A DNA stretch of 64,000 nt from WLMZ01 sp963732585 (GTDB lineage Bacteria > Actinomycetota > Acidimicrobiia > Acidimicrobiales > Ilumatobacteraceae), in NCBI GenBank assembly GCA_963732585.1, contig CAVSZY010000003.1:868001-932000 (forward strand), written 5' to 3'. The notes beneath the pieces are model-generated. The model did not search any database and was not told the origin of the DNA. It saw only the letters and a program-made list of their open reading frames with translations. Position numbers and translations under genes: made by a program. Shown in pieces: positions 17,740-26,892 of the stretch (within the stretch, counting starts at the first letter, position 1; the number at the start of each line of letters is the position of its first letter).

Positions 17740-18590
17740 TATTTCTTCAGATCCTGGCTGCGCAGTTCGGCGAGCCGCTCGGAGAGGAACGAGAACGCCG
17801 TGCGACCCTCGGCCAGGACGACATCGTCGTTGGGATGCAAAAACAACGGGGTCGACATGCGCGACACCTTGGCGCTCTCGCCGACGGGGTTGATCACCCG
17901 GTGCACGGTGGAGGGAAAGTAGTCCTGGGTGGCCAAGGCCAGCATGTCGCCGGCGTTGATCGCCAAACTGCCAAAGTCACACGGCACGTCGTGCCAGTGA
18001 CCGGCGGTATCACGCACCTGCAGACCCGGTTCGTTGGCGGCGGGCAGCACCGTCAACAGATTGATGTCGCCGTGGGCTGCGGCACGCACTGCGCCCTCGG
18101 GCTCGGCTCCCGTCAGCGGCGGGTAGCGCAAGATGCGCAACAGGCTTCGCTTGCTCCCCGTGATCATCTCTCCGAGCGGCATCGACAACTCGCGTTCAAT
18201 GTCGGGTGGCGTGTTGGCCTGTACCCAGCCGAGCAAGGTCACAGCCAGGTCCACCGCCTGCTCCCGGTAGCGCATCGCCGCGTCACTGACCTCGGCGGGA
18301 TATTGACCCCACGGATAGATGTGGAAGAACTCCTTGATGTCACGCACGGTGTAGCCCTTGGCCGTCTCGGAGATCTCCGGACCGAAGTAGCCATCCTGGT
18401 TGTCGGGGCTGAAGCGATAGTTGTATTTCGCTTCGCTGTTGAAGAAGGCCAGCCACTCGTCGTAGATGCCCTGCACCAGATCCTGCTTCAACGGATGGTT
18501 GACCAAGACGGCAAATCCGGTGTGGTGCAGCGATTCAGCGAATTGGCGATCGGCATCGTCAGCGAGGAAGTCGACAACAGAGACGTTCAT
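17739..18590 (-). CDS. 2OG-Fe(II) oxygenase of the isopenicillin N synthase family
   Basis: A 283-residue soluble iron oxygenase. The jelly-roll iron ligands are H and D in AAHGDINLLTVLP and the distal His in STVHRVINP, with the oxoglutarate-binding RxS motif as RMSTPLFLHP. The DIOX_N-like start (VVDFLADDADRQFAESLHHTGFAVLVNHPL) is clear. Length is slightly short for IPNS relatives but complete. It lies directly upstream of and coupled to acetoacetyl-CoA synthetase, an unusual pairing. The real substrate is unknown; ethylene-forming and gibberellin-type names from this family should not be transferred. Confidence 0.87.
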   Translation of the reverse strand: MNVSVVDFLADDADRQFAESLHHTGFAVLVNHPLKQDLVQGIYDEWLAFFNSEAKYNYRFSPDNQDGYFGPEISETAKGYTVRDIKEFFHIYPWGQYPAEVSDAAMRYREQAVDLAVTLLGWVQANTPPDIERELSMPLGEMITGSKRSLLRILRYPPLTGAEPEGAVRAAAHGDINLLTVLPAANEPGLQVRDTAGHWHDVPCDFGSLAINAGDMLALATQDYFPSTVHRVINPVGESAKVSRMSTPLFLHPNDDVVLAEGRTAFSFLSERLAELRSQDLKK

Positions 18591-18732
18591 AAACGAAGCC
18601 TACTGCGGCCGCCTTGGCGACGCCCGAGGTCGGCCGAAACCCCGCACCAGGGTCGAGGCAAGCCCCGAAGTTGTGTCGCGGCGCGCCGATTTCGACGCGC
18701 TGCGGCACGACTTCGACTGGCACGATGGTCGG

Positions 18733-20034
18733 ATGGCTTTCAGCGATCGGGACCGGCGGATCATCGCGCTGGCGATTCCCGCGTTGGGCACCCTGGCGAT
18801 CGAGCCTGTTTATATCCTGGTCGACACGGCGATCGTCGGACGTCTGGGCACCGATCCGTTGGCGGGGTTGGCGATTGTCGGCACGGTATTGCTCACTGTG
18901 TTCGCCCTGTTCGCGTTCATGCAGACGGCGGTGACCACCGCTGTTGCGCATGCGATCGGCGAGGGCGATGCCACAGAATCACGGCGTGTCGCCGGCGACG
19001 CACTGGTGCTGGCAGCGATGGTTGGCACCGGGATCATGCTTGTGCTTTTGGCCTTGGCGACGCCGATCTCGTCGCTGCTCGGAGCGCGTGGTGCCGTGCT
19101 CGACAACGCGGTGACCTACCTGCGTATCGCCGCCCTCGGTGCGCCAGCGGTGATGACTGCCTACGTCGGCCACGGAGTGATGCGTGGCCACAACGACCTT
19201 CGTCGGCCATTGCTGATCGTTACCGCGTCGAGCATCGCCAACTTGGTGCTGGAGATCATCGCCGTCTACTGGCTTGGGTTCGGTATCGCCGGTTCGGCGT
19301 GGAGCACGACGATCGTGCAGACCTTCGCCGCTGTTGGTTATGCCCGCTTGGTCATCGCTCGGGCAGAGGTGTGCAGGCCGTCCTGGGCCCGACTACGCCC
19401 TTTCTTGCTCAGCGGCGTGCACCTCGGTATTCGTAGCGCAGCGATGCTCGCCGTATGGATCGCCGTCACCCGCGTCGCCTCCGGGGTCGATACGCCAACG
19501 TTGGCGGCGCACCAGGTGCTGTTCCAGTTGTTCATGTTCTTGGCGTTGATCCTCGACTCGCTGGCGATCCCGGCACAGTCGCTGGTGGCGGGTGCTGTCG
19601 GTGCCGGTGACGATCGCGAGGCAATGGCTGTCGGCTGGGCCTCGACCCGGCTGTCGATCTGGGTCGGGCTTGGCCTTGGAGCGTTGTTGGCGACGACGAG
19701 TCCGCTGGTTGCGCAACTGTTCAGTAGCGACGACGCGGTGCGCTCGCGGATCGCCAGCGGGTTGATCCTGTTGGCAGTGATGCAGTTGCCGGGAGCGATC
19801 GCCTTCGCTCTCGACGGCGCGTTGATCGGCGGCAGCGACCAGCGCTTCCTCGGTCGCGCTGCCGTGTTCAACCTGATCGCCTTCGTCCCGTTTCTGGTCG
19901 CCACGGTGATCTCGCCGCGACTCGGCATCATCGGTTTGTGGGGCGGGCAGCTGGCCTGGATGTGCATGCGTGCAACGGTCAACGCCCACCGCTTCCGTTC
20001 GCGGCGCTGGCTCGACGCTCAGTTCAACCATTGA
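18733..20034 (+). CDS. MATE-family efflux transporter (DinF-like)
   Basis: A 433-residue multidrug and toxin extrusion protein with about 12 transmembrane helices in two repeats. MATE motifs include AIPALGTLAIEPVYILVDTAIVGRLGTDPLAGL at the start and QTAVTTAVAHAIGEGD. The open frame extends upstream over the antisense oxygenase gene; the ATG at 18733 is chosen because it begins the first membrane helix. It would use a cation gradient to expel organic cations or DNA-damaging compounds. No drug-specific regulator is adjacent. Confidence 0.85.
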   Translation: MAFSDRDRRIIALAIPALGTLAIEPVYILVDTAIVGRLGTDPLAGLAIVGTVLLTVFALFAFMQTAVTTAVAHAIGEGDATESRRVAGDALVLAAMVGTGIMLVLLALATPISSLLGARGAVLDNAVTYLRIAALGAPAVMTAYVGHGVMRGHNDLRRPLLIVTASSIANLVLEIIAVYWLGFGIAGSAWSTTIVQTFAAVGYARLVIARAEVCRPSWARLRPFLLSGVHLGIRSAAMLAVWIAVTRVASGVDTPTLAAHQVLFQLFMFLALILDSLAIPAQSLVAGAVGAGDDREAMAVGWASTRLSIWVGLGLGALLATTSPLVAQLFSSDDAVRSRIASGLILLAVMQLPGAIAFALDGALIGGSDQRFLGRAAVFNLIAFVPFLVATVISPRLGIIGLWGGQLAWMCMRATVNAHRFRSRRWLDAQFNH

Positions 20035-20039
20035 TTCAT

Positions 20040-20058
20040 TGGTAGCGATCCGCTACCA
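20040..20058. promoter_or_regulatory. Operator-like palindrome before the toxin-antitoxin remnant
   Basis: TGGTAGCG (20040-20047), spacer ATC and CGCTACCA (20051-20058) form a perfect 8-bp inverted repeat ten bases before the antitoxin start codon. FitA/VapB antitoxins autoregulate from palindromes of this kind, often with GGTAGC half-sites. It starts six bases after the MATE stop codon and lacks a T tract, so a terminator is less likely. Confidence 0.55.
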
Positions 20059-20067
20059 GGCGGCGTC

Positions 20068-20273
20068 ATGAGCGTGAATATGCATCTCCGCGATGTGCCC
20101 GACCCGATTCATGAGGAATTGCAGCGGCGGGCCGCCGAGCAGGGAATGACTCACTGGCGGACGCCCCGTACGTGGTGGTGGCCGCCGACCTCGACGCAGT
20201 GCTCATCACTCTCGATGGCCGCCTCGCACGAAGCTGTATCAGCAGTGGTGCATGCCGGTTGGACTGCCTATGA
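20068..20273 (+). pseudogene. Decayed FitAB/VapBC-type toxin-antitoxin module
   Basis: The ATG at 20068 begins MSVNMHLRDVPDPIHEELQRRAAEQGM, the ribbon-helix-helix start of a FitA/VapB-like antitoxin. The frame then loses similarity after about 27 residues. From 20151 another frame reads SLADAPYVVVAADLDAVLITLDGRLARS and stops at 20271-20273. That is the C-terminus of a PIN-domain toxin (VapC/FitB), with the usual YVxxA-x-LDAxLxTLDxRLA. The antitoxin C-terminus and about the first 100 residues of the toxin are missing. A deletion has fused the two ends, so neither protein should work. The remnant ends five bases before the convergent leuS stop. Confidence 0.6.
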
Positions 20274-20277
20274 CCGC

Positions 20278-23103
20278 TCAGGCGACGATGTTCACCGTTC
20301 GGCCGGCGACGACGATGACCTTGCGCGGCGTAGCACCCCCGAGGGCAGCGACAACCTTCGGGTCGGCCAACGCTGCGGCCTCGACGACATCGTTGGCGGC
20401 ATCGGCGGCGACGACAATACGGCTGCGGAACTTACCGTTGACCTGCACCGGTAGCTCGATCGAATCCTCTACCAGTTTGGCTGGATCGGCCACGGGGAAC
20501 GCCTCGTAGGTGATGGTCTCAGCGTGCCCCAACGCACGCCACAACTCCTCGGCGATGTGCGGCGAGAACGGCGCCAACATCACCACCAACCGGTCGGCTG
20601 CCGCCAGCGGACAACCACCCAACTTGGTCAGGTGGTTGTTGAGTTCGATCAGCTTGGCGATTGCCGTGTTGAAGCGCAGGCCGTCGAGATCACTGCGCAC
20701 ACCGTCGATCGTGCGATGCAGCTGTCGATCTGTTTCCTCGTCGATCGCCGGGAGATCGCTGCGCAACACACCGCTGTCCTCGTCGATCAGGTTGCGCCAG
20801 ACGCGTTGCAGGAAACGCAACATGCCGATGACATCTTTGGAATCCCAAGGCTTCGAAGCGTCCAACGGGCCCATGCTCATCAGATACAGCCGCAGCGTGT
20901 CGGCCCCGTACTCTGTGCAGACATCGTCCGGCGAGATGGCGTTCTTCAGGCTCTTGCCCATCTTGCCGTATTCGCGGCTGACGGGACGTCCCTCGTGGAA
21001 GTGGCCGCCGTCGCGCTCTTCTACCTCAGCCGCCTCGACGTACATGCCGCGCTCGTCCTGGAATGCCGCGGCCAGAATGTAGCCCTGGTTATACAGCCGG
21101 TGATAGGGCTCGGGCGAGCTGACATGGCCCAGATCGAACAGCACCTTGTGCCAAAAACGTGCATAGAGCAAGTGCAACACGGCGTGCTCGACGCCGCCGA
21201 CATAGAGATCGACACCGCCGGGGCGGCCGTCGGGCTGCGGGCCCATCCAATACTTCTCGACCTCGGAGTCGATCAGCGCCGCGGCATTCGTCGGATCGCA
21301 GTAACGCAGCTCATACCAGCAGCTACCTGCCCATTGCGGCATCACGTTGGTGTCACGCCGATACGTCTTCAATCCGTCGCCCAGATCCAGCTCGACCGTG
21401 GTCCACCAATCGAGGCGATCCAAGGGGCTCTCCGGGTTGCTCATCGCATCATCAGCAGCAAACGTCCGCGGGCTGAAACTCTCCGTTGGCGGCAATTCCA
21501 GCGGCAACATCTCGTCGGGCAGTGCATGGGCGTTGCCGTTTTCGTCGTAGACGATGGGGAAGGGCTCGCCCCAATAGCGTTGCCGGCTGAACAACCAGTC
21601 ACGCAGCTTGTAGTTGATCGTCGCCGAACCGCACCCGCGGGCTTCGAGCCACTCGTTGGTCAGCCGTTTGGCTTCGGCGATGTTGCTCAGCCCGTTGAGG
21701 TCGAGCGAGTCGTTGGCACTGTTGATGTACGCAGCGTCGCCGACGAATGCCTGCGGCCACGAGTCGGTGGAGGCCGATGGCACAATGCCATGCTGGGCAA
21801 ACCACGACGCTGGCGGCATCTGAATCGCCGGGATCGCCAGCCCAAACTGGCGGGCGAACTCGAAGTCGCGCTCGTCGCCGCAGGGCACGGCCATGATCGC
21901 CCCGGTGCCGTAACCCATCAGCACATAGTCGGCGACCCACACCGGAATCTCGGCACCGTTGATCGGATTCGTGGCGTACGACCCGGTGAATACGCCGGTC
22001 TTCGTCTTGTCCTCGACCTGGCGGGCGACGTCGCTTTTGTGGCCGGCCAGGCGACGGTATTCGCCGACCGTCGCGGCGTGCTCGGCGGTCGTCAACCCGT
22101 CGACCAGCGGATGCTCCGGCGCCAAGACCATGAACGAGGCCCCAAACAGGGTGTCCGGGCGCGTGGTGAACACTTCGATCTCCCCGGCCGGGCTGGCGAA
22201 ACGCACCTTGGCACCCTCGCTGCGACCAATCCAGTTGCGCTGCATCGCCTTGATCGAATCGGTCCAGTCGAGGATGTCGAGATCGTCGACCAGGCGATCG
22301 GCGTAGGCGGTGATGCGCATCATCCACTGCCGCATGCTGCGCTTGAACACGGGGAAGTTGCCGCGGTCGCTGCGACCATCGGAGGTGACCTCTTCATTGG
22401 CGACGACCGTGCCCAGACCCGGGCACCAGTTCACCGGCGCCTCACTGATGTAGGCCAGGCGATAGCCATCGAGCACGTCCGCCTGCTCGCCGACGCTCAA
22501 CGCCGCCCAGGCCCGACCATCAGGAGTCGATCGTGTCCCTGCGGCAAACTCCTCGACCAACTCCGCAATCGGGCACGCCCGCGCCGCGTCGACGTCGTAC
22601 CAACTGTTGAACACTTGGGTGAAGATCCACTGCGTCCAGCGGTAGTACTCGGGATCGGTGGTCGAGATGCTGCGCCGCTGATCGTGGCTCAGGCCCAAGC
22701 GGCGGAGCTGGCGACGGATGTTGACGATGTTCTGGTTGGTGGTGATCGCCGGATGTTGGCCGGTCTGCGTGGCGTAAATCTCGGCCGGCAACCCGAAGGC
22801 ATCGAACCCCATCGTGTACAGCACGTTGCGCCCGTTCATCCGCTGATAGCGGGCATAGATGTCGGTCGCCGTGAAACCCAGCGGGTGGCCCATGTGCAAA
22901 CCGATGCCACTCGGGTACGGGAACATGTCGAGTACGAACAGCTTGGACATCTCCGCGGCACCGTCGTCGGCCAGCGGCCCGGCGGGGTTCGGCGTGTTGA
23001 ACGTGCCCTGCTCGTCCCAGGTGTCGTGCCAGCGGCCCTCGAGCTCCTGAACGAACGCGGGGGAGTAGCGGTATCGAGGAGTGTCTGCAGGGGCGTTGGC
23101 CAT
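20278..23103 (-). CDS. leuS: Leucyl-tRNA synthetase
   Basis: A 941-residue class I aminoacyl-tRNA synthetase that charges tRNA-Leu in the cytoplasm. The HIGH-type motif is HMGHPLG in FPYPSGIGLHMGH, and the KMSKS loop is KMGKSLKNAI. The editing (CP1) domain contains FTTRPDTLFGASFMVLAPEHP. The anticodon-binding and C-terminal domains are complete (VQVNGKFRSRIVV). Length is normal for bacterial LeuRS of the actinobacterial type. It stands alone, convergent to the toxin-antitoxin remnant and divergent from the acyl-AMP ligase. Confidence 0.96.
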   Translation of the reverse strand: MANAPADTPRYRYSPAFVQELEGRWHDTWDEQGTFNTPNPAGPLADDGAAEMSKLFVLDMFPYPSGIGLHMGHPLGFTATDIYARYQRMNGRNVLYTMGFDAFGLPAEIYATQTGQHPAITTNQNIVNIRRQLRRLGLSHDQRRSISTTDPEYYRWTQWIFTQVFNSWYDVDAARACPIAELVEEFAAGTRSTPDGRAWAALSVGEQADVLDGYRLAYISEAPVNWCPGLGTVVANEEVTSDGRSDRGNFPVFKRSMRQWMMRITAYADRLVDDLDILDWTDSIKAMQRNWIGRSEGAKVRFASPAGEIEVFTTRPDTLFGASFMVLAPEHPLVDGLTTAEHAATVGEYRRLAGHKSDVARQVEDKTKTGVFTGSYATNPINGAEIPVWVADYVLMGYGTGAIMAVPCGDERDFEFARQFGLAIPAIQMPPASWFAQHGIVPSASTDSWPQAFVGDAAYINSANDSLDLNGLSNIAEAKRLTNEWLEARGCGSATINYKLRDWLFSRQRYWGEPFPIVYDENGNAHALPDEMLPLELPPTESFSPRTFAADDAMSNPESPLDRLDWWTTVELDLGDGLKTYRRDTNVMPQWAGSCWYELRYCDPTNAAALIDSEVEKYWMGPQPDGRPGGVDLYVGGVEHAVLHLLYARFWHKVLFDLGHVSSPEPYHRLYNQGYILAAAFQDERGMYVEAAEVEERDGGHFHEGRPVSREYGKMGKSLKNAISPDDVCTEYGADTLRLYLMSMGPLDASKPWDSKDVIGMLRFLQRVWRNLIDEDSGVLRSDLPAIDEETDRQLHRTIDGVRSDLDGLRFNTAIAKLIELNNHLTKLGGCPLAAADRLVVMLAPFSPHIAEELWRALGHAETITYEAFPVADPAKLVEDSIELPVQVNGKFRSRIVVAADAANDVVEAAALADPKVVAALGGATPRKVIVVAGRTVNIVA

Positions 23104-23156
23104 AGGTCGGCCAGTTTACGAGCGCAAGCGGGTGGGTCGGCTAGGTTTTGCCAGCG

Positions 23157-24858
23157 ATGCCCTTGCCCACCGGTTCCATCGTCGATCGACTACAGCGCCG
23201 CCGCGGACCGTCCGCAGGGGATTCGCTTCGTCGGCAGCTCTGTCACCGCCGGTGCGGGTCCGGTCGATGTTTCCTGGCGCGAGATCCACGACGACGCCCG
23301 TGCCGTGGGCGCCGCATTGCAGGCACGCGGGCTGGTTCCTGGCGATCATGTGGCCATTCTCGGCCCGACCAGCCGGGCGTTGATCACCGCCATTCAAGGC
23401 TGTTGGCTGGCGGGCATCGCCAGCATGGTGCTGCCGTTACCGATGCGCATGGCCTCACTGCAGGCCTTCGTCGACAGCACCCGAGCCCGTATTCGCCACG
23501 GCGACGCCAAGCTGTTGTTGATCGACGACCAACTCAGCGCCTTGTACGCTGCGGAGGCGGGCGATCCGCCGACCGAAACCCTGTCCAGCGTGCTGCCCGG
23601 CCCCGGTCGGCCCTCCGCTGAGCGTTTGCAAATCCCGGCCAACGATCCTGAGCGCTTGATCATCCTGCAGTACACCTCCGGATCAACCAGCGAGCCGAAG
23701 GGCGTGATGATCCCCGACAGGGTGCTGACCGCCAACATCGACGCCTCCTGCTCCGCTGCCGAACTCGACGAACACGAGGTGATGGTCTCTTGGCTGCCGC
23801 TGTACCACGACATGGGACTTGTCGGCTTTTTGTCGATTCCGATGACCAACGGCTGCCAATTGGTGCAGGCCGCCCCACAGGATTTCATGGCCCACCCCGG
23901 CCATTGGATGCAGTGGATCAGCGACAACGGCGGCACGGCGACGGCCGGCCCGAACTTCTCGTGGGTATTGGCGACGCGCGCTCTGCGGCGCATGGAGGGG
24001 CTCAACCTCGCGCCGCTGACGCTGGCGTTGAGCGGGGCCGAGCCGATCGATCCGAAAGCGGTCGAGGCCTTCGTCGCTGAAGCGGCACGATTCGGATTCC
24101 GTCCCGGCAGCGTGTTTCCGGCGTTCGGCATGGCCGAAGTGGCCATCGGCGGCACGTTCCCACCGCGCCACCGCGGACTGCGCTGCGATGATGTCGACCG
24201 CAAGCTGCTGGAAACCGAGCGCCGTGCCGCGCCGATCGAACGCACCGAGGACACTGAGGAGGACGACGCCCGTCGTCTGCCGATCCTCGGCAAGGCCGTC
24301 CCCGGCCTGGAGATGAAGATCGTCGACCTCGACACGCGGGCCACGCTGCCCGAGCGGCATGTCGGAGAATTATTGCTGCGCGGCACCTCGGTCACCCCCG
24401 GTTATTACAAACGTCCCGACGCCAGCGCAGCGTTGTTTCACGACGGCTGGTTGTGCACCGGCGACCTCGGCTACCTGGTCGATGGCGAGCTGGCGCTGTG
24501 TGGGCGAATCAAAGACGTGATCATCGTCGGCGGTCGCAACGTCTTCCCGGAAGATATCGAACGCGCCGTCGGCGAGATCGACGGTGTGCGCACCGGCAAC
24601 GTCATCGCCGTCGGGGTAGAGGGCTACAAAGGCAAGGAGTCGGTGGTCGTGGTCGCCGAGGTGCGCAACGATTTCCCGGCCGGACTCGCCGATGCAATCC
24701 ATCACCGAACGGTCGACATCTGCGGCCTGCCGCCGCGCGACATCATGCTCGTCAAGCCAGGCACGCTGCCGAAAACGTCGTCAGGCAAACTGCAACGGGC
24801 CTTGTGCCGTGAGCTCTACCTCAACCAAGACCTCGAACTGGCTGCGGCCCGGCCTTGA
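23157..24858 (+). CDS. Fatty-acyl-AMP ligase / acyl-CoA synthetase-like protein, probable one-base frameshift near its start
   Basis: An adenylate-forming enzyme of about 566 residues that activates a fatty acid as acyl-AMP. It has the P-loop LQYTSGSTSEPKGVMI, the FAAL-typical WLPLYHDMGLVGFLSIP, the A8 region GRIKDVIIVGGRNVFPEDIE and the C-terminal Lys in KTSSGKLQRAL. The main frame has no start codon near its N-terminus. The ATG at 23157 gives MPLPTGSIVDRL in another frame, which joins SAAADRPQGIRFVG if one base near 23193 is removed, matching the usual start of this family. No polyketide synthase or acyl carrier gene is nearby, so its product may go to lipids or CoA. Confidence 0.75.
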
Positions 24859-24873
24859 CGGCTCCGACTTGGC

Positions 24874-24910
24874 GTGCGCTTACGCTCGCCAGGCGAGAGG
24901 CGCAGCGCAC
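24874..24910. terminator. Hairpin between convergent genes
   Basis: GTGCGCT (24874-24880) pairs with AGCGCAC (24904-24910), and inside it CTCGC (24885-24889) pairs with GCGAG (24893-24897) around a CAG loop. It lies 16 bases after the acyl-AMP ligase stop and 28 before the stop of the opposing LLM gene. There is no T tract, so termination in both directions is inferred from position. Confidence 0.4.
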
Positions 24911-24937
24911 AACACCTCCGGCGGCGGGCCCGTTGAG

Positions 24938-25963
24938 TTAACTGCGGTGGTTGACCAGCGACTGCACGATCTGCGTCCAACGCTGCGGCTCGGCCTTGTA
25001 GGGCGCGTACAGCGCCACCCTGGTAATCACGTCGTCATAGCGGCGCAGCAACTCGGCGGCGATGCCGTCGGGCGGGGCGACCACGGAAAAGGCGTTGAGC
25101 ATCTCGTCGTCGATCAATTCGCCCATCTCTACCCAGCGGCCTTGTTTGCTCATCGTGTTCAGTCGATCCTGCAACTCGCCCCAACCGTGCAGTTCGAGTA
25201 CCGCTCGATAGGCCGGTGTCGAGCCGTAGAAGGCGATCTGTTGACGGGTACCGGCGACTGCGGCAGCGAAGGTCTCGTCGTCGAAGCCAGTGGAAACAAA
25301 GCTCGGCCCGACGATCTCAAAACCGTCCATCGTCTTGCCGGCCTTGGCCCGGCCACGGATCAGCGCAGGGATCGTCACCTCACGCAGGTAGCGCTCGGTG
25401 GTGAAACCGTGACAGATGAACCCGTCGCAGACCTCGCCGGCGACCTCGGTCATCAACTCGCCGACACCGGCGAGATAGACCTTCGGCGGTCCAAAATCGC
25501 CGAGCTCCTCCGGATTGGGGGCAAAGAATGGCGTCATCAGTGTGTGCGTGTAGAACTCGCCGCGAAAGTCGAGCTTGGTGCCGTGCTGCCAGCATTCCCA
25601 AATGGCCCGCATGGCCAGCACCATCTCGCGCATCCGCGCCGCCGGGTGGCTCCATTCCATGCTGAAACGCTTGCGGATGTGCGGCTTGATTTGACTGCCG
25701 AGGCCGATGGTCATCCGCCCTTTGGAGAACGCCTGCAGGTCCCAGCCGATGTTGGCCAAGGTCATCGGGTTGCGGGCGAAGGCAACGGCGATCGAGGTGC
25801 CCAGTTCGATCCGCTCGCTGTGTTCGGCGGCGATGGTCAGCGGCAGGAAGGGATCGTGGCTCGTTTCCGCGCTCCACGCGCCGCTGTATCCGCTGGCCTC
25901 GAGGTGGCGTACCTGCTCGGCGACTTTGGCCAGCGACGTTGCGATGGCGCTATCGACTTTCAT
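24938..25963 (-). CDS. LLM-class F420-dependent oxidoreductase
   Basis: A 341-residue luciferase-like TIM-barrel protein. It matches the actinobacterial F420 group by AEQVRHLEASGYSGAWSAETSHDPFLPLTIAAEHSERIELGTSIAVAFARNP, LGSQIKPHIRKRF and YLAGVGELMTEVAGEVCDGFICHGF. F420-dependent members perform hydride transfers on ketones, nitro compounds or lipid precursors. Two adjacent ATG codons are possible; the second (25963) is chosen because it is better spaced from GGAGG. The gene follows the PAC2 gene by 26 bases on the same strand. The substrate is unknown. Confidence 0.87.
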   Translation of the reverse strand: MKVDSAIATSLAKVAEQVRHLEASGYSGAWSAETSHDPFLPLTIAAEHSERIELGTSIAVAFARNPMTLANIGWDLQAFSKGRMTIGLGSQIKPHIRKRFSMEWSHPAARMREMVLAMRAIWECWQHGTKLDFRGEFYTHTLMTPFFAPNPEELGDFGPPKVYLAGVGELMTEVAGEVCDGFICHGFTTERYLREVTIPALIRGRAKAGKTMDGFEIVGPSFVSTGFDDETFAAAVAGTRQQIAFYGSTPAYRAVLELHGWGELQDRLNTMSKQGRWVEMGELIDDEMLNAFSVVAPPDGIAAELLRRYDDVITRVALYAPYKAEPQRWTQIVQSLVNHRS

Positions 25964-25989
25964 CATCTACCTCCAGGGCGGGACGGCGT

Positions 25990-26892
25990 TCAGAATTCTT
26001 GCTCGCGCAGGAATCGTTCCAGTTCGGCACCGAGTTCTTCGGCGCTCGGCAACTCGCTGGCGATCAACGGCGGTGCAGCGCTGCCGATCGCGGTGCCGTC
26101 GGTGACCTCGGCTTCTTCGGCGTCGTAGGCCACCTCGAGTTGGTCGACCATCAGGCGATGTTCGTCGTTGGCGCTGACCAATTCGTCGAGTCGTTGACGC
26201 TGAATGATCGTCTCGCGGCGCGCCGCTGAACCGTCGACGGCGATGCCGGCATGCTCGGTCAATCCGCACAACAGCGCCACCGTCGCCGCCGGATAGGCCA
26301 TCGAGGACACGTAATGGGGAACCTGCACCCACAACCCGAGCGTGTCGATACCACCGTCGTTCAGCGCGTGTTCCAGCATCGCTGCCGCTCCAGCGGGCAC
26401 ATCGATGCTGCTGCGTCGCAGCGTGCTTTGAGCGACGATGTCCGCCGACGGTGAGGTGACGGTGAGGCGCGGGTCGCGGGTGTGCGGCGCCGCGTAGGGG
26501 TACGCCCCAAGGCCAACCATGCGCTGTACGCCGAGCCTCAGACTGAGTTCGGTCACCTCCTGGCCGAACCGTCGCCAGGCCATATCCGGCTCAGGGCCGG
26601 TGAGCATCAACACATCGTGGCCGGCTGAATCGCGTCCGGCTTTGAGCTCGATGTTCGGCCACACCAGGCGGGTGTTGACACCGTCACGTAGCTCCATCGT
26701 TGGCCGCCGGGCCCGGTAGTCGATGAACATGTCACCGTCGAAGACGGCGATCGGCTCGGCGTTGCATTCCGCTTCCAAGACGCCCATCGCCGCCGCGGCC
26801 GACCCACTGGAATCGATCCAGCCAACGAGGGCAACGACCAACGTTGGCTGCTTGAGGTCGAGTTGGTCGACGATGAAACGGTAGGCACTCAT
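25990..26892 (-). CDS. PAC2 (proteasome assembly chaperone 2) family protein
   Basis: A 300-residue PAC2-domain protein, a family common in actinobacteria that carry a proteasome. Recognisable parts are PTLVVALVGWIDSSGSAAAAMGVLEAE near the start, DMFIDYRARRPTMELRDG, MVGLGAYPYAAPHTRDPRLTVTSPSADI and the Glu-rich C-terminal tail. The ATG at 26892 overlaps the stop of the upstream kinase-like gene as ATGA and starts at the first conserved strand. Whether bacterial PAC2 proteins act on proteasome assembly is not settled. Confidence 0.85.
   Translation of the reverse strand: MSAYRFIVDQLDLKQPTLVVALVGWIDSSGSAAAAMGVLEAECNAEPIAVFDGDMFIDYRARRPTMELRDGVNTRLVWPNIELKAGRDSAGHDVLMLTGPEPDMAWRRFGQEVTELSLRLGVQRMVGLGAYPYAAPHTRDPRLTVTSPSADIVAQSTLRRSSIDVPAGAAAMLEHALNDGGIDTLGLWVQVPHYVSSMAYPAATVALLCGLTEHAGIAVDGSAARRETIIQRQRLDELVSANDEHRLMVDQLEVAYDAEEAEVTDGTAIGSAAPPLIASELPSAEELGAELERFLREQEF

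Noticed and set aside
20524..23156. Very long plus-strand open frame running into the acyl-AMP ligase
   Set aside because: It is antisense to leuS over its whole extent, with low-complexity His/Arg/Gln-rich translation and no domain. Only the part after 23157 is a gene.
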